Below, piece by piece: positions 17,231 through 24,623 of a stretch of 64,000 nt of DNA; positions within the stretch are counted from its first letter, which is position 1, and every line of letters starts with the position of its first letter. The stretch is taken from positions 1,364,001-1,428,000 of the forward strand of contig NZ_QYUQ01000002.1 in assembly GCF_003590835.1 (NCBI RefSeq), in the 5' to 3' direction. The translations under genes and the position numbers were made by a program. Under the pieces are notes generated by a model, which was given only the letters and a program-made list of their open reading frames with translations, was not told the DNA's origin and made no database searches. The stretch comes from Noviherbaspirillum sedimenti (lineage in GTDB: Bacteria > Pseudomonadota > Gammaproteobacteria > Burkholderiales > Burkholderiaceae_D).

Positions 17231-17250
17231 AAAACGGGGTGAGACCGGAA
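17231..17250. repeat. Left attachment-site remnant (tRNA-Leu 3' end copy)
   Basis: AAAACGGGG followed by TGAGACCGGAA. The right end carries AAAACGGGGTCTTGGTGCC then TGAGACCGGAA at 26010-26039, where TGAGACCGGAA is the T-arm and acceptor side of tRNA-Leu. The left copy matches on both sides of a roughly 10-base gap that removes the acceptor/CCA segment. I read it as a decayed att copy. Confidence 0.6.
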
Positions 17251-17304
17251 CCACATTTAAGCCAGAAACCCGCATGAATAAAGGGTTTCAATTATTAGAA
17301 CAAT

Positions 17305-17334
17305 GAAAGTACCGTCAAAAATACCGACAAAATG
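17305..17334. repeat. Arm-site-like repeat, left copy
   Basis: GAAAGTACC-N2-CAAAAATACC-N2-CAAA-N-TG, matching 25 of 30 bases of 25884-25913 in the same orientation. The internal element TACCNNCAAAA occurs twice in each copy. Location just inside each island end suggests integrase arm-type or excisionase binding sites. Function is inference. Confidence 0.55.
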
Positions 17335-17733
17335 AAAAGTATCCCCCTTTGCGCCGATCTTGCGACAAAATAAACCGTGGTGAACCGGCGTGCCCAGCAT
17401 TTTGGCTTTTTTTGATCACGTTTATCAAAAGGAAGGATACCAGGCGGTGTCCCGGCATGAAGTGGCAGACTTTTAACCCGCCCCTCCCGATCTTGATTAA
17501 CAAACATCAACAGTCGCCAGCCCCAGCAGCCGGGCATTTGCTGATTTGAATAAAAATTCAAAAGGGGAAAATAATCTGTGCGTGAGAAACCGGGCGGTTT
17601 CCGGTTGGTCGATGCAGCAGAGATTTGTGCCCCCCTAGCTTATCCATTCTTTTTGCTTCCGCAATGCCTGATTCACACCGTGATCGCCATCGTAATTATG
17701 TGTAATAAATTTGTTAGCGTCTGATCTTTTAAT

Positions 17734-18171
17734 TCAAGCGAATGATAGATCGGACTGACAGTGTTTGCATTTGACCGCCTCGTATTTCACATCTTCGGCG
17801 CAGAAGGGGCATCTTTTCATTTCTGGCTTCGTCGGTGCGACTGACCGATTCATGAATGTGTCCGTAACCAAATCAGGCCCTACATTTTCAACTTCATGGA
17901 GTTCCATCCATCCTTTTTTTAGGTATGAATTGGATACTATTCCTTGAATAATTGCCGCATAAATAATTGATGCAAGTGGTAAAAATAGAATCAGTCCAGG
18001 CCCACCGGTGGCAATTGTCATAGGCACGACGATGACAAGCCAGATAAAGACGTGCCCCCATAACCCCTTGATTGCCAAGTACAGCACACCAAAGAAAAAT
18101 ACTGCTATCGAAGCACCGGAATCTACTTCTTCCCTATGCTTATTCGCTGGATTTTCAAAAATACGTGCCAT
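17734..18171 (-). CDS. Small membrane protein with C-terminal zinc ribbon
   Basis: A 145-residue protein. Two to three hydrophobic segments (about residues 20-45 and 50-80: AVFFFGVLYLAIKGLWGHV and FIWLVIVVPMTIATGGPG...) are followed by 'NSYLKKGWMEL' and end in a double-CxxC zinc ribbon, RCPFCAEDVKYEAVKCKHC. The membrane part recalls DUF2628-type proteins, though I am not certain. Start at 18171 is supported by GAGAGGGGGACGA upstream; an earlier start exists at 18189. It lies at the far end of the island, separated by 250 bases from the replication-type genes, and is probably a cargo gene with its own promoter. No function can be assigned. Confidence 0.65.
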   Translation of the reverse strand: MARIFENPANKHREEVDSGASIAVFFFGVLYLAIKGLWGHVFIWLVIVVPMTIATGGPGLILFLPLASIIYAAIIQGIVSNSYLKKGWMELHEVENVGPDLVTDTFMNRSVAPTKPEMKRCPFCAEDVKYEAVKCKHCQSDLSFA

Positions 18172-18420
18172 TCGTCCCCCTCTCGTCATTACGTCATTTA
18201 CACGATCTGTTTCATCCTATTCAATCATTTTTCGTCCCATCAACCTGTTACTTATAAAAAATATTCCTTTTAACAACGCCTCTTATATTTATGAGCGATT
18301 TAAATTAAATCTAAGCTTATGATTTTCGCTTGCTCTGGAGCCAGAATAAAGGCTAACGAATTTCGCGTCTGAATTATCCTCATATTGTTTTGCTTTGGGT
18401 CAAACTACCGGGAAGCACTG

Positions 18421-18636
18421 CTAATCTAACCATTCCTTTTGCTCGCGCAATGCCTGATTCAGCGCCTTGATAGCCTGCCGCAGCTTCGCCGATTCGCCGC
18501 CGATATAGGCATTACCGGAAACCTTGGCCTTACCCTCTGCGCTTTTTGGCCCGGTGGATTGTTCCCACGGTTTCCAGCGCCGGATCGCTTCCGCCTGCCG
18601 TTTTCTTTGCTCCGGTGTCCAGGTGCGTGAGCTCAT
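18421..18636 (-). CDS. Small conserved island/phage protein (RWKPWEQSTGP motif)
   Basis: A 71-residue basic protein: 'TPEQRKRQAEAIRRWKPWEQSTGPKSAEGKAKVSGNA' followed by a Lys/Gln-rich helix. I recognise the RxWxPWxxSTGPxTxEGKAxxxxNA pattern from small proteins of phages and integrative elements, whose function is unknown; conserved aromatic and basic residues suggest nucleic-acid binding. GAGGA lies 8 bases ahead of the ATG. It overlaps the preceding gene by 107 bases in another frame, unusually long for this compact operon. Confidence 0.7.
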   Translation of the reverse strand: MSSRTWTPEQRKRQAEAIRRWKPWEQSTGPKSAEGKAKVSGNAYIGGESAKLRQAIKALNQALREQKEWLD

Positions 18637-19207
18637 GGCTTTGATCCTCTAATAGTTCGTTTTGCTGAATTTGTTTTTCTTCCGCGTGCGCGTGCGTATC
18701 GCTCCGATAATCCGCGCCGTTGTTCACCTGCTGCGGCCCGTTACTGATATTGGCCTGCTTCACGAAAGCCACATGCCGGGGATACTTCACTTCAGCCAGC
18801 GTTTCCAGTGTTGCCCGGCATTGTGCCTGCGCCTTCAATGCCAGCCGCATATAAGTTTCACACGCGCCCATATGCTGCCCCATATTCAGCGCCGCACGCT
18901 TTGCCAGCCCGTTGAAGATCGCATCCAGCGCCACCGCCTGCGCCGTCAGTCTGGCCTCCACTTCGGCCAGGTCGCCGCGCTGTATCTTTTCGGATTTCTC
19001 CCGCAAGACTGCCACTGATTCGCCTATGCCGAGTTCACCGAAAAACGATTGCGCAAACACTCGCGCTGTATCCGCGCTGCCAACAAATGCCGATAGCCCC
19101 GCTTCCGCCAATAGCCGATCCCGGCTTTTGCCGGGTTCCTCTGTCACTGGCAAAATATTTGCCGTGCTGGCCGGTGTGCTGCTTTTCGCTGCTGCTTTCT
19201 TGGTCAT
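18530..19207 (-). CDS. Unknown island protein, Gln/Ala-rich
   Basis: A 225-residue protein of no recognised family. A disordered N-terminus (Lys, Ala, Ser, Thr) leads into an alpha-helical middle (about residues 35-150: EVEARLTAQAVALDAIFNG, HMGACETYMRLALKAQAQC), then 'VAFVKQANISNGPQQVNNG', a phrase that I associate with terminase-small-like or regulatory proteins in beta-proteobacterial islands. The last about 36 residues are read from the next gene in a different frame, so the original C-terminus may have been lost by a frameshift. It begins 4 bases inside the end of the preceding gene (ATGA), so translation is coupled. Confidence 0.65.
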   Translation of the reverse strand: MTKKAAAKSSTPASTANILPVTEEPGKSRDRLLAEAGLSAFVGSADTARVFAQSFFGELGIGESVAVLREKSEKIQRGDLAEVEARLTAQAVALDAIFNGLAKRAALNMGQHMGACETYMRLALKAQAQCRATLETLAEVKYPRHVAFVKQANISNGPQQVNNGADYRSDTHAHAEEKQIQQNELLEDQSHELTHLDTGAKKTAGGSDPALETVGTIHRAKKRRG

Positions 19208-19641
19208 GCCGCTGCCTCCAATCTGCCATTAAATCCGCCGCATCGGTGCAGGATCACCGTTACCAGATCGCTGGGTATATCCGGCCCGGTTTGCTGGCGC
19301 ATGTGCCATTGAGTACACCGCCAGACTTTAGCGCCGCCGTGCAGGTGCGAGCATTCGATGCACAAATGCCGGTCATCTTGTTCCAGGTCGCGCCGTTCCA
19401 GTTTGAAGGCCATCAGCGCCGCATCATCCTCACTCAATCCGGCCCGATGAAGCCGATCCCGCCGATCAAGAAAAGGATCAATCTGCACTATCGTTTTTTC
19501 TTTTGGCGGGTTTGCTACTGCTATTTTCGCTATTGTTGCTATTGTTGGCGCTCCCTCCCTGTCAGGAATAGCATGAATAGCAGGAATAGCAGTAGCAAGC
19601 CCCTCTAGCCAATTGCCTTGCACAATATCGGCCAGGTTCAT
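19204..19641 (-). CDS. Unknown island protein with C-terminal Cys/His motif
   Basis: A 145-residue protein. Residues 20-50 are a low-complexity Ala/Ile-rich run (TAIPAIHAIPD ... TIATIAKIAVAN), coded by a repetitive stretch of GCTATT-like triplets. The C-terminal half has 'RHLCIECSHLHGGAKVWRC', a CxxC-H-H-C arrangement that could bind zinc. A strong GGAGGT Shine-Dalgarno lies 6 bases before the ATG, and it overlaps the DUF3987 gene end by 4 bases. No function recognised; the context suggests a role in island replication or its control. Confidence 0.6.
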   Translation of the reverse strand: MNLADIVQGNWLEGLATAIPAIHAIPDREGAPTIATIAKIAVANPPKEKTIVQIDPFLDRRDRLHRAGLSEDDAALMAFKLERRDLEQDDRHLCIECSHLHGGAKVWRCTQWHMRQQTGPDIPSDLVTVILHRCGGFNGRLEAAA

Positions 19642-21200
19642 GGTCGCACCTCCAGCAGCGCCGGATTGATGACGATCATCTTCTTCTTGCCATCAGTGTG
19701 AAGCCTCGCCCGGTTGCGTTCCTCTAGCTGACTTACCGATGCCATCAAGCTGGATTTGTCACGCAATGGACTGTATTGCATGGCGGTTTGTGTCGATACC
19801 TCGCCGCATCCCTCCCGCCTGCAATGCTGGATCATCCAGCGTTCAAGCCGTTCAGCGTTCATCAATTCCACCGGCAAGGCAAACTGTCCAAGGAATCGCC
19901 GCGCCTCGTGCAGATACCATGCCGCCACCTGTGCGCCGCGCTTCATTGCATCAGCAGTAATTGGCCCGGCTCCCTGCTCGAACACATGAAACAGCGCCGC
20001 AAGCCGCGCCGCATTGTCTGCTGATTTGCTCGCCACATCCTTTACCGCTTCAAGATCGCCGTCCGGTGCTAACTGCGCTTCAATAGCATTCAGGTATTGA
20101 ACCCAGATAGCGTGCGCCTGCTCAGACAGCGCCAGCGTGACGGTCGTCAGACGGCCATCTTCATCAATGCTCAATGGGGAATCAAGCAAGGCCCGGATGC
20201 GCTGGTTAAATGCGCCTACGCACTGCCAGTCTGGTGCTTGCGTATAAAACCTTGTCCCCATTGTCGAAGTCGGCCAGGCAATCAGGAAACGCGCCAGAAA
20301 CCCGGTGCCACGCGCCAGCCCTTTGGTCTTGTCGAAGAATGCGCGCAAGGTCGCTTCCTGCACCTGCAACCCCATTGTCAGCCGTGCGCCCTCGATGCGG
20401 TAACTCTCGCTGGTGCGCCTGCCGATCTTCATCCCGCCGCCATCCCACAAGACATTGAGCAAGGCCAGATTGCGTGTAACGGAATCGCCGCCCATGCCGT
20501 GACTGCCGAACACAATCCCCGCCTCGCTGGATAGCACGCCAGCCGAAGGCCATTCGCGCATCAGCGCCCATCCTAGATTTTCCGGGGTATCGTCGCCACG
20601 GATCAGGCAGGGAACCCGGACAGGTTCCGGCTTGTCGCCTTCAAGGTCGCGCAAGGCTTTTTTCAGTGCGCCGGTATCCTTGCCGTCTTTCGCCGCCCGC
20701 TTGATCGCCTCCTTGATTCCGGCCTTTTCACTCTCCCATGCTTCCAGGTCGGCCCGGTACTGTTGCACCAGCGACTTGAGCAATTCTTCCTGCTCGCGCT
20801 GCCAGCTTTCTAGCCCTTGCCTGAAATAGCCGTCACAAGATGACTTGCGCTCTCCCGAATCGGCAATGCTCAGCAGGTACAGGGAACACACGCCCGTCAG
20901 CCCCGGCGCTCTCTGCACGTCATACAAGCCTTGCAGCGCTACCGATACCGCCGATAGTGCCGAACCCGCCGCCAGTGCAACAGGCGCTTGCACAAAGCTG
21001 ATTACCTCTTGCACGGCTTCACGGATGATTGCCGGAAGTGCGGCCACTGGATAATCAAGCGATTCAATGAATGCGCCCAGCGGTTCCGGTTCCGGCCAGG
21101 CTTCCGGTGCTGGGGATCGCGCCGCCTCGATACAGTCCCTCACGGCTTCCGCGCCGAATTTCTGGTGCAGGTCGTTGAAATCGGTTTGAGCGTCGATCAT
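19638..21200 (-). CDS. DUF3987 replication-type ATPase
   Basis: A 520-residue protein of the DUF3987 family (primase/helicase-associated proteins of plasmids, phages and islands). Visible features: 'SLYLLSIADSGERKSSCDGYFRQG', with SGERKS acting as the P-loop-like element around residues 115-120; a charged coiled stretch (LESWQREQEELLKSLVQQYRADLEAWESEKAG); 'GVLSSEAGIVFGSHGMGGDSV'; and 'RGTGFLARFLIAWP', all typical of the family. Such proteins usually follow a Toprim primase and are believed to help initiate replication of the excised element. Start overlaps the Toprim gene by 4 bases (ATGA) with GGGAGG ahead. Confidence 0.82.
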   Translation of the reverse strand: MIDAQTDFNDLHQKFGAEAVRDCIEAARSPAPEAWPEPEPLGAFIESLDYPVAALPAIIREAVQEVISFVQAPVALAAGSALSAVSVALQGLYDVQRAPGLTGVCSLYLLSIADSGERKSSCDGYFRQGLESWQREQEELLKSLVQQYRADLEAWESEKAGIKEAIKRAAKDGKDTGALKKALRDLEGDKPEPVRVPCLIRGDDTPENLGWALMREWPSAGVLSSEAGIVFGSHGMGGDSVTRNLALLNVLWDGGGMKIGRRTSESYRIEGARLTMGLQVQEATLRAFFDKTKGLARGTGFLARFLIAWPTSTMGTRFYTQAPDWQCVGAFNQRIRALLDSPLSIDEDGRLTTVTLALSEQAHAIWVQYLNAIEAQLAPDGDLEAVKDVASKSADNAARLAALFHVFEQGAGPITADAMKRGAQVAAWYLHEARRFLGQFALPVELMNAERLERWMIQHCRREGCGEVSTQTAMQYSPLRDKSSLMASVSQLEERNRARLHTDGKKKMIVINPALLEVRP

Positions 21201-22012
21201 GCCGCCCTCCCGAAGTCAGGCACGGCCACCACGCCGCCGACAGCCCGCGCTGCTTGCCTGGCCTTGCTCAAGCCCGGATTGCCTGCGGTCGCATAGTCAT
21301 CATCCGCTGCAATGATGATCGGCAGTTTCGGATATTTGGCGCGCAATGCCACTGCCACGGCTTGCAGGTTGCCGGCATTGAAGGCCACCGCCACGGCGTG
21401 CCCGGTGCATTCATGAATGCTCGCGCCGGTTGCAAAGCCTTCACAAACGATCAGCCGCCCGGCAGGTTTGCCAATGCTGAAATAACAGCCGCTTACCCGC
21501 CCACCGAGCAAGAACAACTTGCCACCGTCCGGCCCGATAGTTTGCACGCTGTGTAAGGTGCCGTCAGTGTCGCGCATGGGGATCACCAGCCGTTCCCCGT
21601 CCGAGCGTGCGCCGTGCGGTTTGATTCCCTTGGTGGTCAGATAGGGGTGCTGGGTTGCCGGTGCTGCCTGCACCAGTCGCGCCGCCGTTTCCCGTGCCTG
21701 CGCCTGATTGCTCTCTTTTTCGGCTTCGCGCTGGCGCTTCATGCCCTCGATGCGTTCCCGCATGGCTTGGCGCTCGCTGGCGCTCATATCGCGGTCAGAC
21801 TTCGCGCACCAGGTGGAAGTTAATCCGCTACGCCAGCAGCCGAATGCACCAGCCGGAATGCCATCACCATGCAGCATATAAAAGCCTGCTGAATCGCCAC
21901 GCTTGCCGTTCGTGCTGAATCGGTGAATGCTGCCGTCATCAATAATTTCCGCTGGCGCTGGAAGTCCCGCCGCTTCAATCGCTTGCCGGAATTGGTCGAT
22001 ATGGTTACTCAT
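21197..22012 (-). CDS. Toprim-domain primase-like protein
   Basis: A 271-residue protein. The N-terminal part (FYMLHGDGIPAGAFGCWRSG) is the substrate-like zinc/primase N-domain of P4-type elements. The C-terminal half is a Toprim domain: 'LIVCEGFATGASIHE' has the catalytic Glu and 'PIIIAADDDYATAGNPG' the DxD metal motif. Together with the DUF3987 protein it resembles the split primase-helicase of P4-like satellites, in place of the fused P4 alpha protein. Probably synthesises primers for replication of the excised island. ATGA-type overlap on both sides suggests strict co-translation. Confidence 0.85.
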   Translation of the reverse strand: MSNHIDQFRQAIEAAGLPAPAEIIDDGSIHRFSTNGKRGDSAGFYMLHGDGIPAGAFGCWRSGLTSTWCAKSDRDMSASERQAMRERIEGMKRQREAEKESNQAQARETAARLVQAAPATQHPYLTTKGIKPHGARSDGERLVIPMRDTDGTLHSVQTIGPDGGKLFLLGGRVSGCYFSIGKPAGRLIVCEGFATGASIHECTGHAVAVAFNAGNLQAVAVALRAKYPKLPIIIAADDDYATAGNPGLSKARQAARAVGGVVAVPDFGRAA

Positions 22013-22161
22013 GCCAGCCCCCTAAAAAAGGTTGCCAGCACTTGCGCCAGGCGGATGAAAACCGACTTGCAGCGGGTGCAAAATGATATGATCTTGCTTG
22101 TGTGTTTGGTGTCCGCCGTGTTGGTGTCAAAGCCCCCGGCGGATTCTTTTTTGCGGGTCAT
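22009..22161 (-). CDS. 50-residue coupled ORF between alpA and the Toprim gene
   Basis: Starts at an ATG that overlaps the alpA stop (ATGA, 22158-22161) and ends with a stop overlapping the Toprim start (ATGA, 22009-22012). Product MTRKKESAGGF then 'TKHTSKIISFCTRCKSVFIRL'; it contains a CxxC pair (FCTRCK) and a basic character. A longer frame to 22218 lacks a ribosome-binding site. Exact coupling to both neighbours suggests that it is translated. P4-type elements often have a small gene here. I do not recognise the family. Confidence 0.55.
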   Translation of the reverse strand: MTRKKESAGGFDTNTADTKHTSKIISFCTRCKSVFIRLAQVLATFFRGLA

Positions 22162-22382
22162 TGGTCGGCACCTCCTGCACGCTGTGCAATGAAGGCTTCT
22201 ACCTCTGCCGCATCCCATACCGTAACGGAATCGCCCAGCTTGAACGGCTTGGGAAATTTCCCTTCCCGTACCCAGCGCCAGATCGTTGCAGGACTTACCG
22301 GCAACAATCCAATCTTTGCGGGTTCTTCATTCTTTCCCGGCGTGCTCGCCAGATCGTTAAGACGAAAAAGTTTCTGTGACAT
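22158..22382 (-). CDS. alpA: AlpA/excisionase-like helix-turn-helix regulator
   Basis: A 74-residue winged HTH protein: 'LFRLNDLASTPGKN', then 'GLLPVSPATIWRWVREGKFPKPFKLGDSVTVWDAAEVEAFI', the MerR/AlpA fold in which 'SPATIWRWVREG' is the recognition region. AlpA-type proteins activate the integrase or act as excisionase in P4-like elements. The Shine-Dalgarno (AGGGG in TAGGGGTATGCA) is buried in an inverted repeat (see that entry), so translation may be controlled. Coupled to the following genes through the 50-residue ORF. Confidence 0.85.
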   Translation of the reverse strand: MSQKLFRLNDLASTPGKNEEPAKIGLLPVSPATIWRWVREGKFPKPFKLGDSVTVWDAAEVEAFIAQRAGGADQ

Positions 22383-22386
22383 TGCA

Positions 22387-22421
22387 TACCCCTAAAAAAT
22401 ACGCCGTAGCGCGTAGGGGTA
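22387..22421 (-). promoter_or_regulatory. Inverted repeat masking the alpA ribosome-binding site
   Basis: TACCCCTA (22387-22394) and TAGGGGTA (22414-22421) form a perfect 8-bp inverted repeat separated by 19 bases. On the minus strand the first arm is the TAGGGGTA Shine-Dalgarno of alpA, 4 bases from its ATG. A third TAGGGGTA occurs at 22446-22453. It could be a translation-blocking hairpin or an operator for a dimeric repressor. Confidence 0.5.
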
Positions 22422-22490
22422 AATGTCTAATTTCTGGAATAAGAATAGGGGTAACTGCCCCAATCAAATAGGCAACTGCCCATAACACCC

Positions 22491-23366
22491 TTATTTCATG
22501 CGGGTTTCCAGCGCATCGGGAATTTTCTTTAAATGGTTCTCAATGGTGGATTCGCCAATATTCAGCCCCATACGTTCCGCCATGTCTCGAATCAATCCGG
22601 CAGTTTTTGCGTGTCTTGTGTAATTCAACTTGGCTTCTTCGCAAAGTACGGCAATGATTGACAGTAGGGTGTTTCTCTCTCTTGTCCTGAGAGGGCGGTT
22701 ATCTAAATCTTCTTGACGGCCTTGACGGGTTAATGCTTCAGTCACCACTTCAGGGGAAAATCCTTGCTTCAGAAGCGTGTTCTGCAAAAAAAGGTTTTCG
22801 TATCTCTGCTGCAAAAACTCCTTACTATCCAGTCCTTTTTTAAGCCCCCTATACTCGGCATTGAAGTAAGGTGCTTCAAATTCCTTTCTCATTTCGCAGG
22901 CGTTTTCATAAGCGTGACTGATGATGTTACCTTCTCCATCATCGTAATCATTGCATACATCTCCAGGGTAAAACCCGCGCGGCTCAAGCCACTCATAAAA
23001 ATCAGACGTTAGTATCCAAGTTTCTACAGGATCAATTACGCCATCTAACCCAACTTTCAAAAATACTGGCTTGAGCTGGCCTTTGTCGATGGAAACTATT
23101 AGCGCATTCACCATTTCTTCGACGCTAGCCGCCAAATTCTCGGTTGGTTCGAGAAACACAAACGCATGAGGGTCTATTTGATCTTCATATTTATTTCCGT
23201 TTGGCGATGTCTTTTCAATGGTCTGGAAAAAAGGCGCAATCTCTTCCTCGTTAAAATGACCTCCACCGTCTTCATAGTCCAGCCATGCACAAATGGCGGC
23301 GACCTTCAAGCGTATTACTCCGCCCCCTTCGTTGCTACTAAATATTGTTTGGAATGGATAATCCAT
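22491..23366 (-). CDS. Unknown island protein, 291 residues
   Basis: No family recognised. The protein is acidic in its N-terminal part (DYEDGGGHFNEEEIAPFFQT, 'DPVETWILTSDFYEWLEPRGFYP'), and its C-terminal quarter (about residues 220-290, NTLLSIIAVLCEEAKLNYTRHAKTAGLIRDMAERMGLNIGES) ends in a helix that resembles the C-terminal part of proteins next to P4-type integrases, where 'GESTIENHLKKIPDAL' looks like an HTH-like tail. GGGGGATGCT precedes the ATG at 23366. The IS630 element begins 12 bases upstream, so the natural promoter has been separated from the gene. Possibly regulatory; not assignable. Confidence 0.6.
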   Translation of the reverse strand: MDYPFQTIFSSNEGGGVIRLKVAAICAWLDYEDGGGHFNEEEIAPFFQTIEKTSPNGNKYEDQIDPHAFVFLEPTENLAASVEEMVNALIVSIDKGQLKPVFLKVGLDGVIDPVETWILTSDFYEWLEPRGFYPGDVCNDYDDGEGNIISHAYENACEMRKEFEAPYFNAEYRGLKKGLDSKEFLQQRYENLFLQNTLLKQGFSPEVVTEALTRQGRQEDLDNRPLRTRERNTLLSIIAVLCEEAKLNYTRHAKTAGLIRDMAERMGLNIGESTIENHLKKIPDALETRMK

Positions 23367-23378
23367 AGCATCCCCCTA

Positions 23379-24540
23379 GTGTCCTGAGTTTGAAATTCGT
23401 TGAATTATTTTGCCTGTTCGCTGTCCCAGTTTTATTGTTTTCGACAGTGAGGATGATATGGCAGGCAGACCGAAAGCGGCGTTGGTGTTGAGCGCAGAAG
23501 AACAAGAACAATTGCATGCTTGGGCACGCCGACGCAAGACGGCGCAAGCATTGGCTCTGCGTTCGCGCATCGTGCTGGAATGTGCCGACGGAGCGGAGAA
23601 CAAGGCGGTCGCCGCCAAACTTGCAGTGACGGGGCAGACGGTATCGAAATGGCGCGGGCGCTTTGTGCAAATGAGATTGGATGGTTTGCTGGACGCCCCC
23701 CGCTCGGGCGCGCCGCGCACGATCGATGATGCGCGCGTCGATGCCGTGATCGCCAAGACGCTGGAAGAGAAACCGTCGAACGCCACGCACTGGAGTACGC
23801 GCACCATGGCACGCGAAGCTAAGCTGTCGCAAACGGCGGTCAGCCGTATCTGGCGCGCATTTGGCTTGCAACCGCATCGTCAGGAAACCTTCAAGCTATC
23901 CACCGATCCGCTGTTTGTCGAGAAGACCCGCGACATCGTGGGGCTGTACATCGATCCGCCGGTCAAGGCGATGGTGCTGTGCGTCGATGAGAAGAGCCAG
24001 ATTCAGGCGTTGGATCGGACCCAGCCAATCTTGCCGCTGGCTCCTGGCGTTGCAGAACGGCGCACCCATGACTACCAACGTCATGGCACGACGACCTTGT
24101 TTGCCGCGCTCGACATTGCCACGGGCGAAGTCATCGGGCAGTTGCACCGGCGGCATCGCAGCAGTGAATTTCTGAAATTCTTACGCACGATCGAAGCCTC
24201 CGTTCCGAGCGATTTGGACATTCATTTGGTGATGGATAACTATGGTACGCACAAGACACCAACCATCCGCAATTGGTTCGCCCGTCATCCGCGCTTCCAC
24301 GTACATTTCACGCCGACCTCTGCTTCGTGGCTCAACCAGGTCGAGCGCTGGTTCGCCACGCTGACCGAAAAACAAATTCGCCGCGGAACCCATCGTTCGA
24401 CCCGTCAATTGGAAGACGCCATTCGCGATTACCTCAAACTCAATAACGCCGCCCCCAAGCCGTTTGTCTGGACCAAGTCCGCTGATGACATCATGGCCAG
24501 TATTGAACGATTTTGTCTGCGAATTTCAAACTCATGACAC
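23379..24540 (+). mobile_element. IS630-family insertion sequence
   Basis: An 1162-base element flanked by duplicated TA dinucleotides (23377-23378 and 24541-24542), the IS630 target. Terminal inverted repeats GTGTC-C-TGAGTTTGAAATTCG (left, 23379) and its complement ending at 24540 (GTGTC-A-TGAGTTTGAAATTCG) match 20 of 21. One transposase gene fills it and is intact, so it may be recent and active. It sits between the integrase gene and the 291-residue gene of the island. Confidence 0.92.
23458..24537 (+). CDS. IS630-family DDE transposase
   Basis: A 359-residue transposase. The N-terminal half has tandem HTH domains ([20 protein letters not shown] and '[25 protein letters not shown]'). The catalytic triad is visible as D in '[18 protein letters not shown]', D in '[13 protein letters not shown]' and E in '[12 protein letters not shown]'. 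These are the IS630 signatures. Start at 23458 is supported by GAGGATGAT immediately ahead; the stop codon lies inside the right inverted repeat. Full length with no frameshift, so it is probably functional. Its transcription direction is opposite to the island genes around it. Confidence 0.95.
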   Translation: MAGRPKAALVLSAEEQEQLHAWARRRKTAQALALRSRIVLECADGAENKAVAAKLAVTGQTVSKWRGRFVQMRLDGLLDAPRSGAPRTIDDARVDAVIAKTLEEKPSNATHWSTRTMAREAKLSQTAVSRIWRAFGLQPHRQETFKLSTDPLFVEKTRDIVGLYIDPPVKAMVLCVDEKSQIQALDRTQPILPLAPGVAERRTHDYQRHGTTTLFAALDIATGEVIGQLHRRHRSSEFLKFLRTIEASVPSDLDIHLVMDNYGTHKTPTIRNWFARHPRFHVHFTPTSASWLNQVERWFATLTEKQIRRGTHRSTRQLEDAIRDYLKLNNAAPKPFVWTKSADDIMASIERFCLRISNS

Positions 24541-24561
24541 TAGATGCCCCTGTAATAAGGT

Positions 24562-24614
24562 GCCAGTCCAGCCCGTCAGGGAAACGGGTTTTCGGGGATC
24601 AGCCTAGGACTGGC
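24562..24614. repeat. Nested inverted repeats downstream of the integrase gene
   Basis: An outer perfect 8-bp arm pair (GCCAGTCC 24562-24569 / GGACTGGC 24607-24614) encloses an inner 5-bp pair (CCCGT / ACGGG at 24572-24588). On the minus strand it follows the integrase stop (24624). It may be a terminator-like structure, or a replication or transfer origin of the island. Function not determined. Confidence 0.5.
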
Positions 24615-24623
24615 GTTGAAAGT

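Larger units (their letters stand above)
17027..17733. other. Non-coding stretch holding the left end of the genomic island
   Basis: Between the ABC exporter gene and the first island gene. It contains the att remnant (17231-17250) and an arm-site-like repeat (17305-17334), described separately. The base composition becomes AT-richer to the right of about 17.25 kb. The small open frames here (for example an 88-codon frame at 17295-17561) lack a ribosome-binding site and any recognisable feature. The promoter of the ABC exporter operon must lie near 17030-17200, but no clear boxes were recognised. Confidence 0.6.

Noticed and set aside
17295..17561. 88-codon minus-strand frame inside the left island end
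   Set aside because: Overlaps arm-site-like repeats, lacks a ribosome-binding site and any recognisable protein feature.
17734..18171. Anti-phage defence or superinfection-immunity gene
   Set aside because: It is a small membrane protein in the cargo position of an island, but neither the membrane part nor the zinc ribbon matches a defence family that I can name with confidence.
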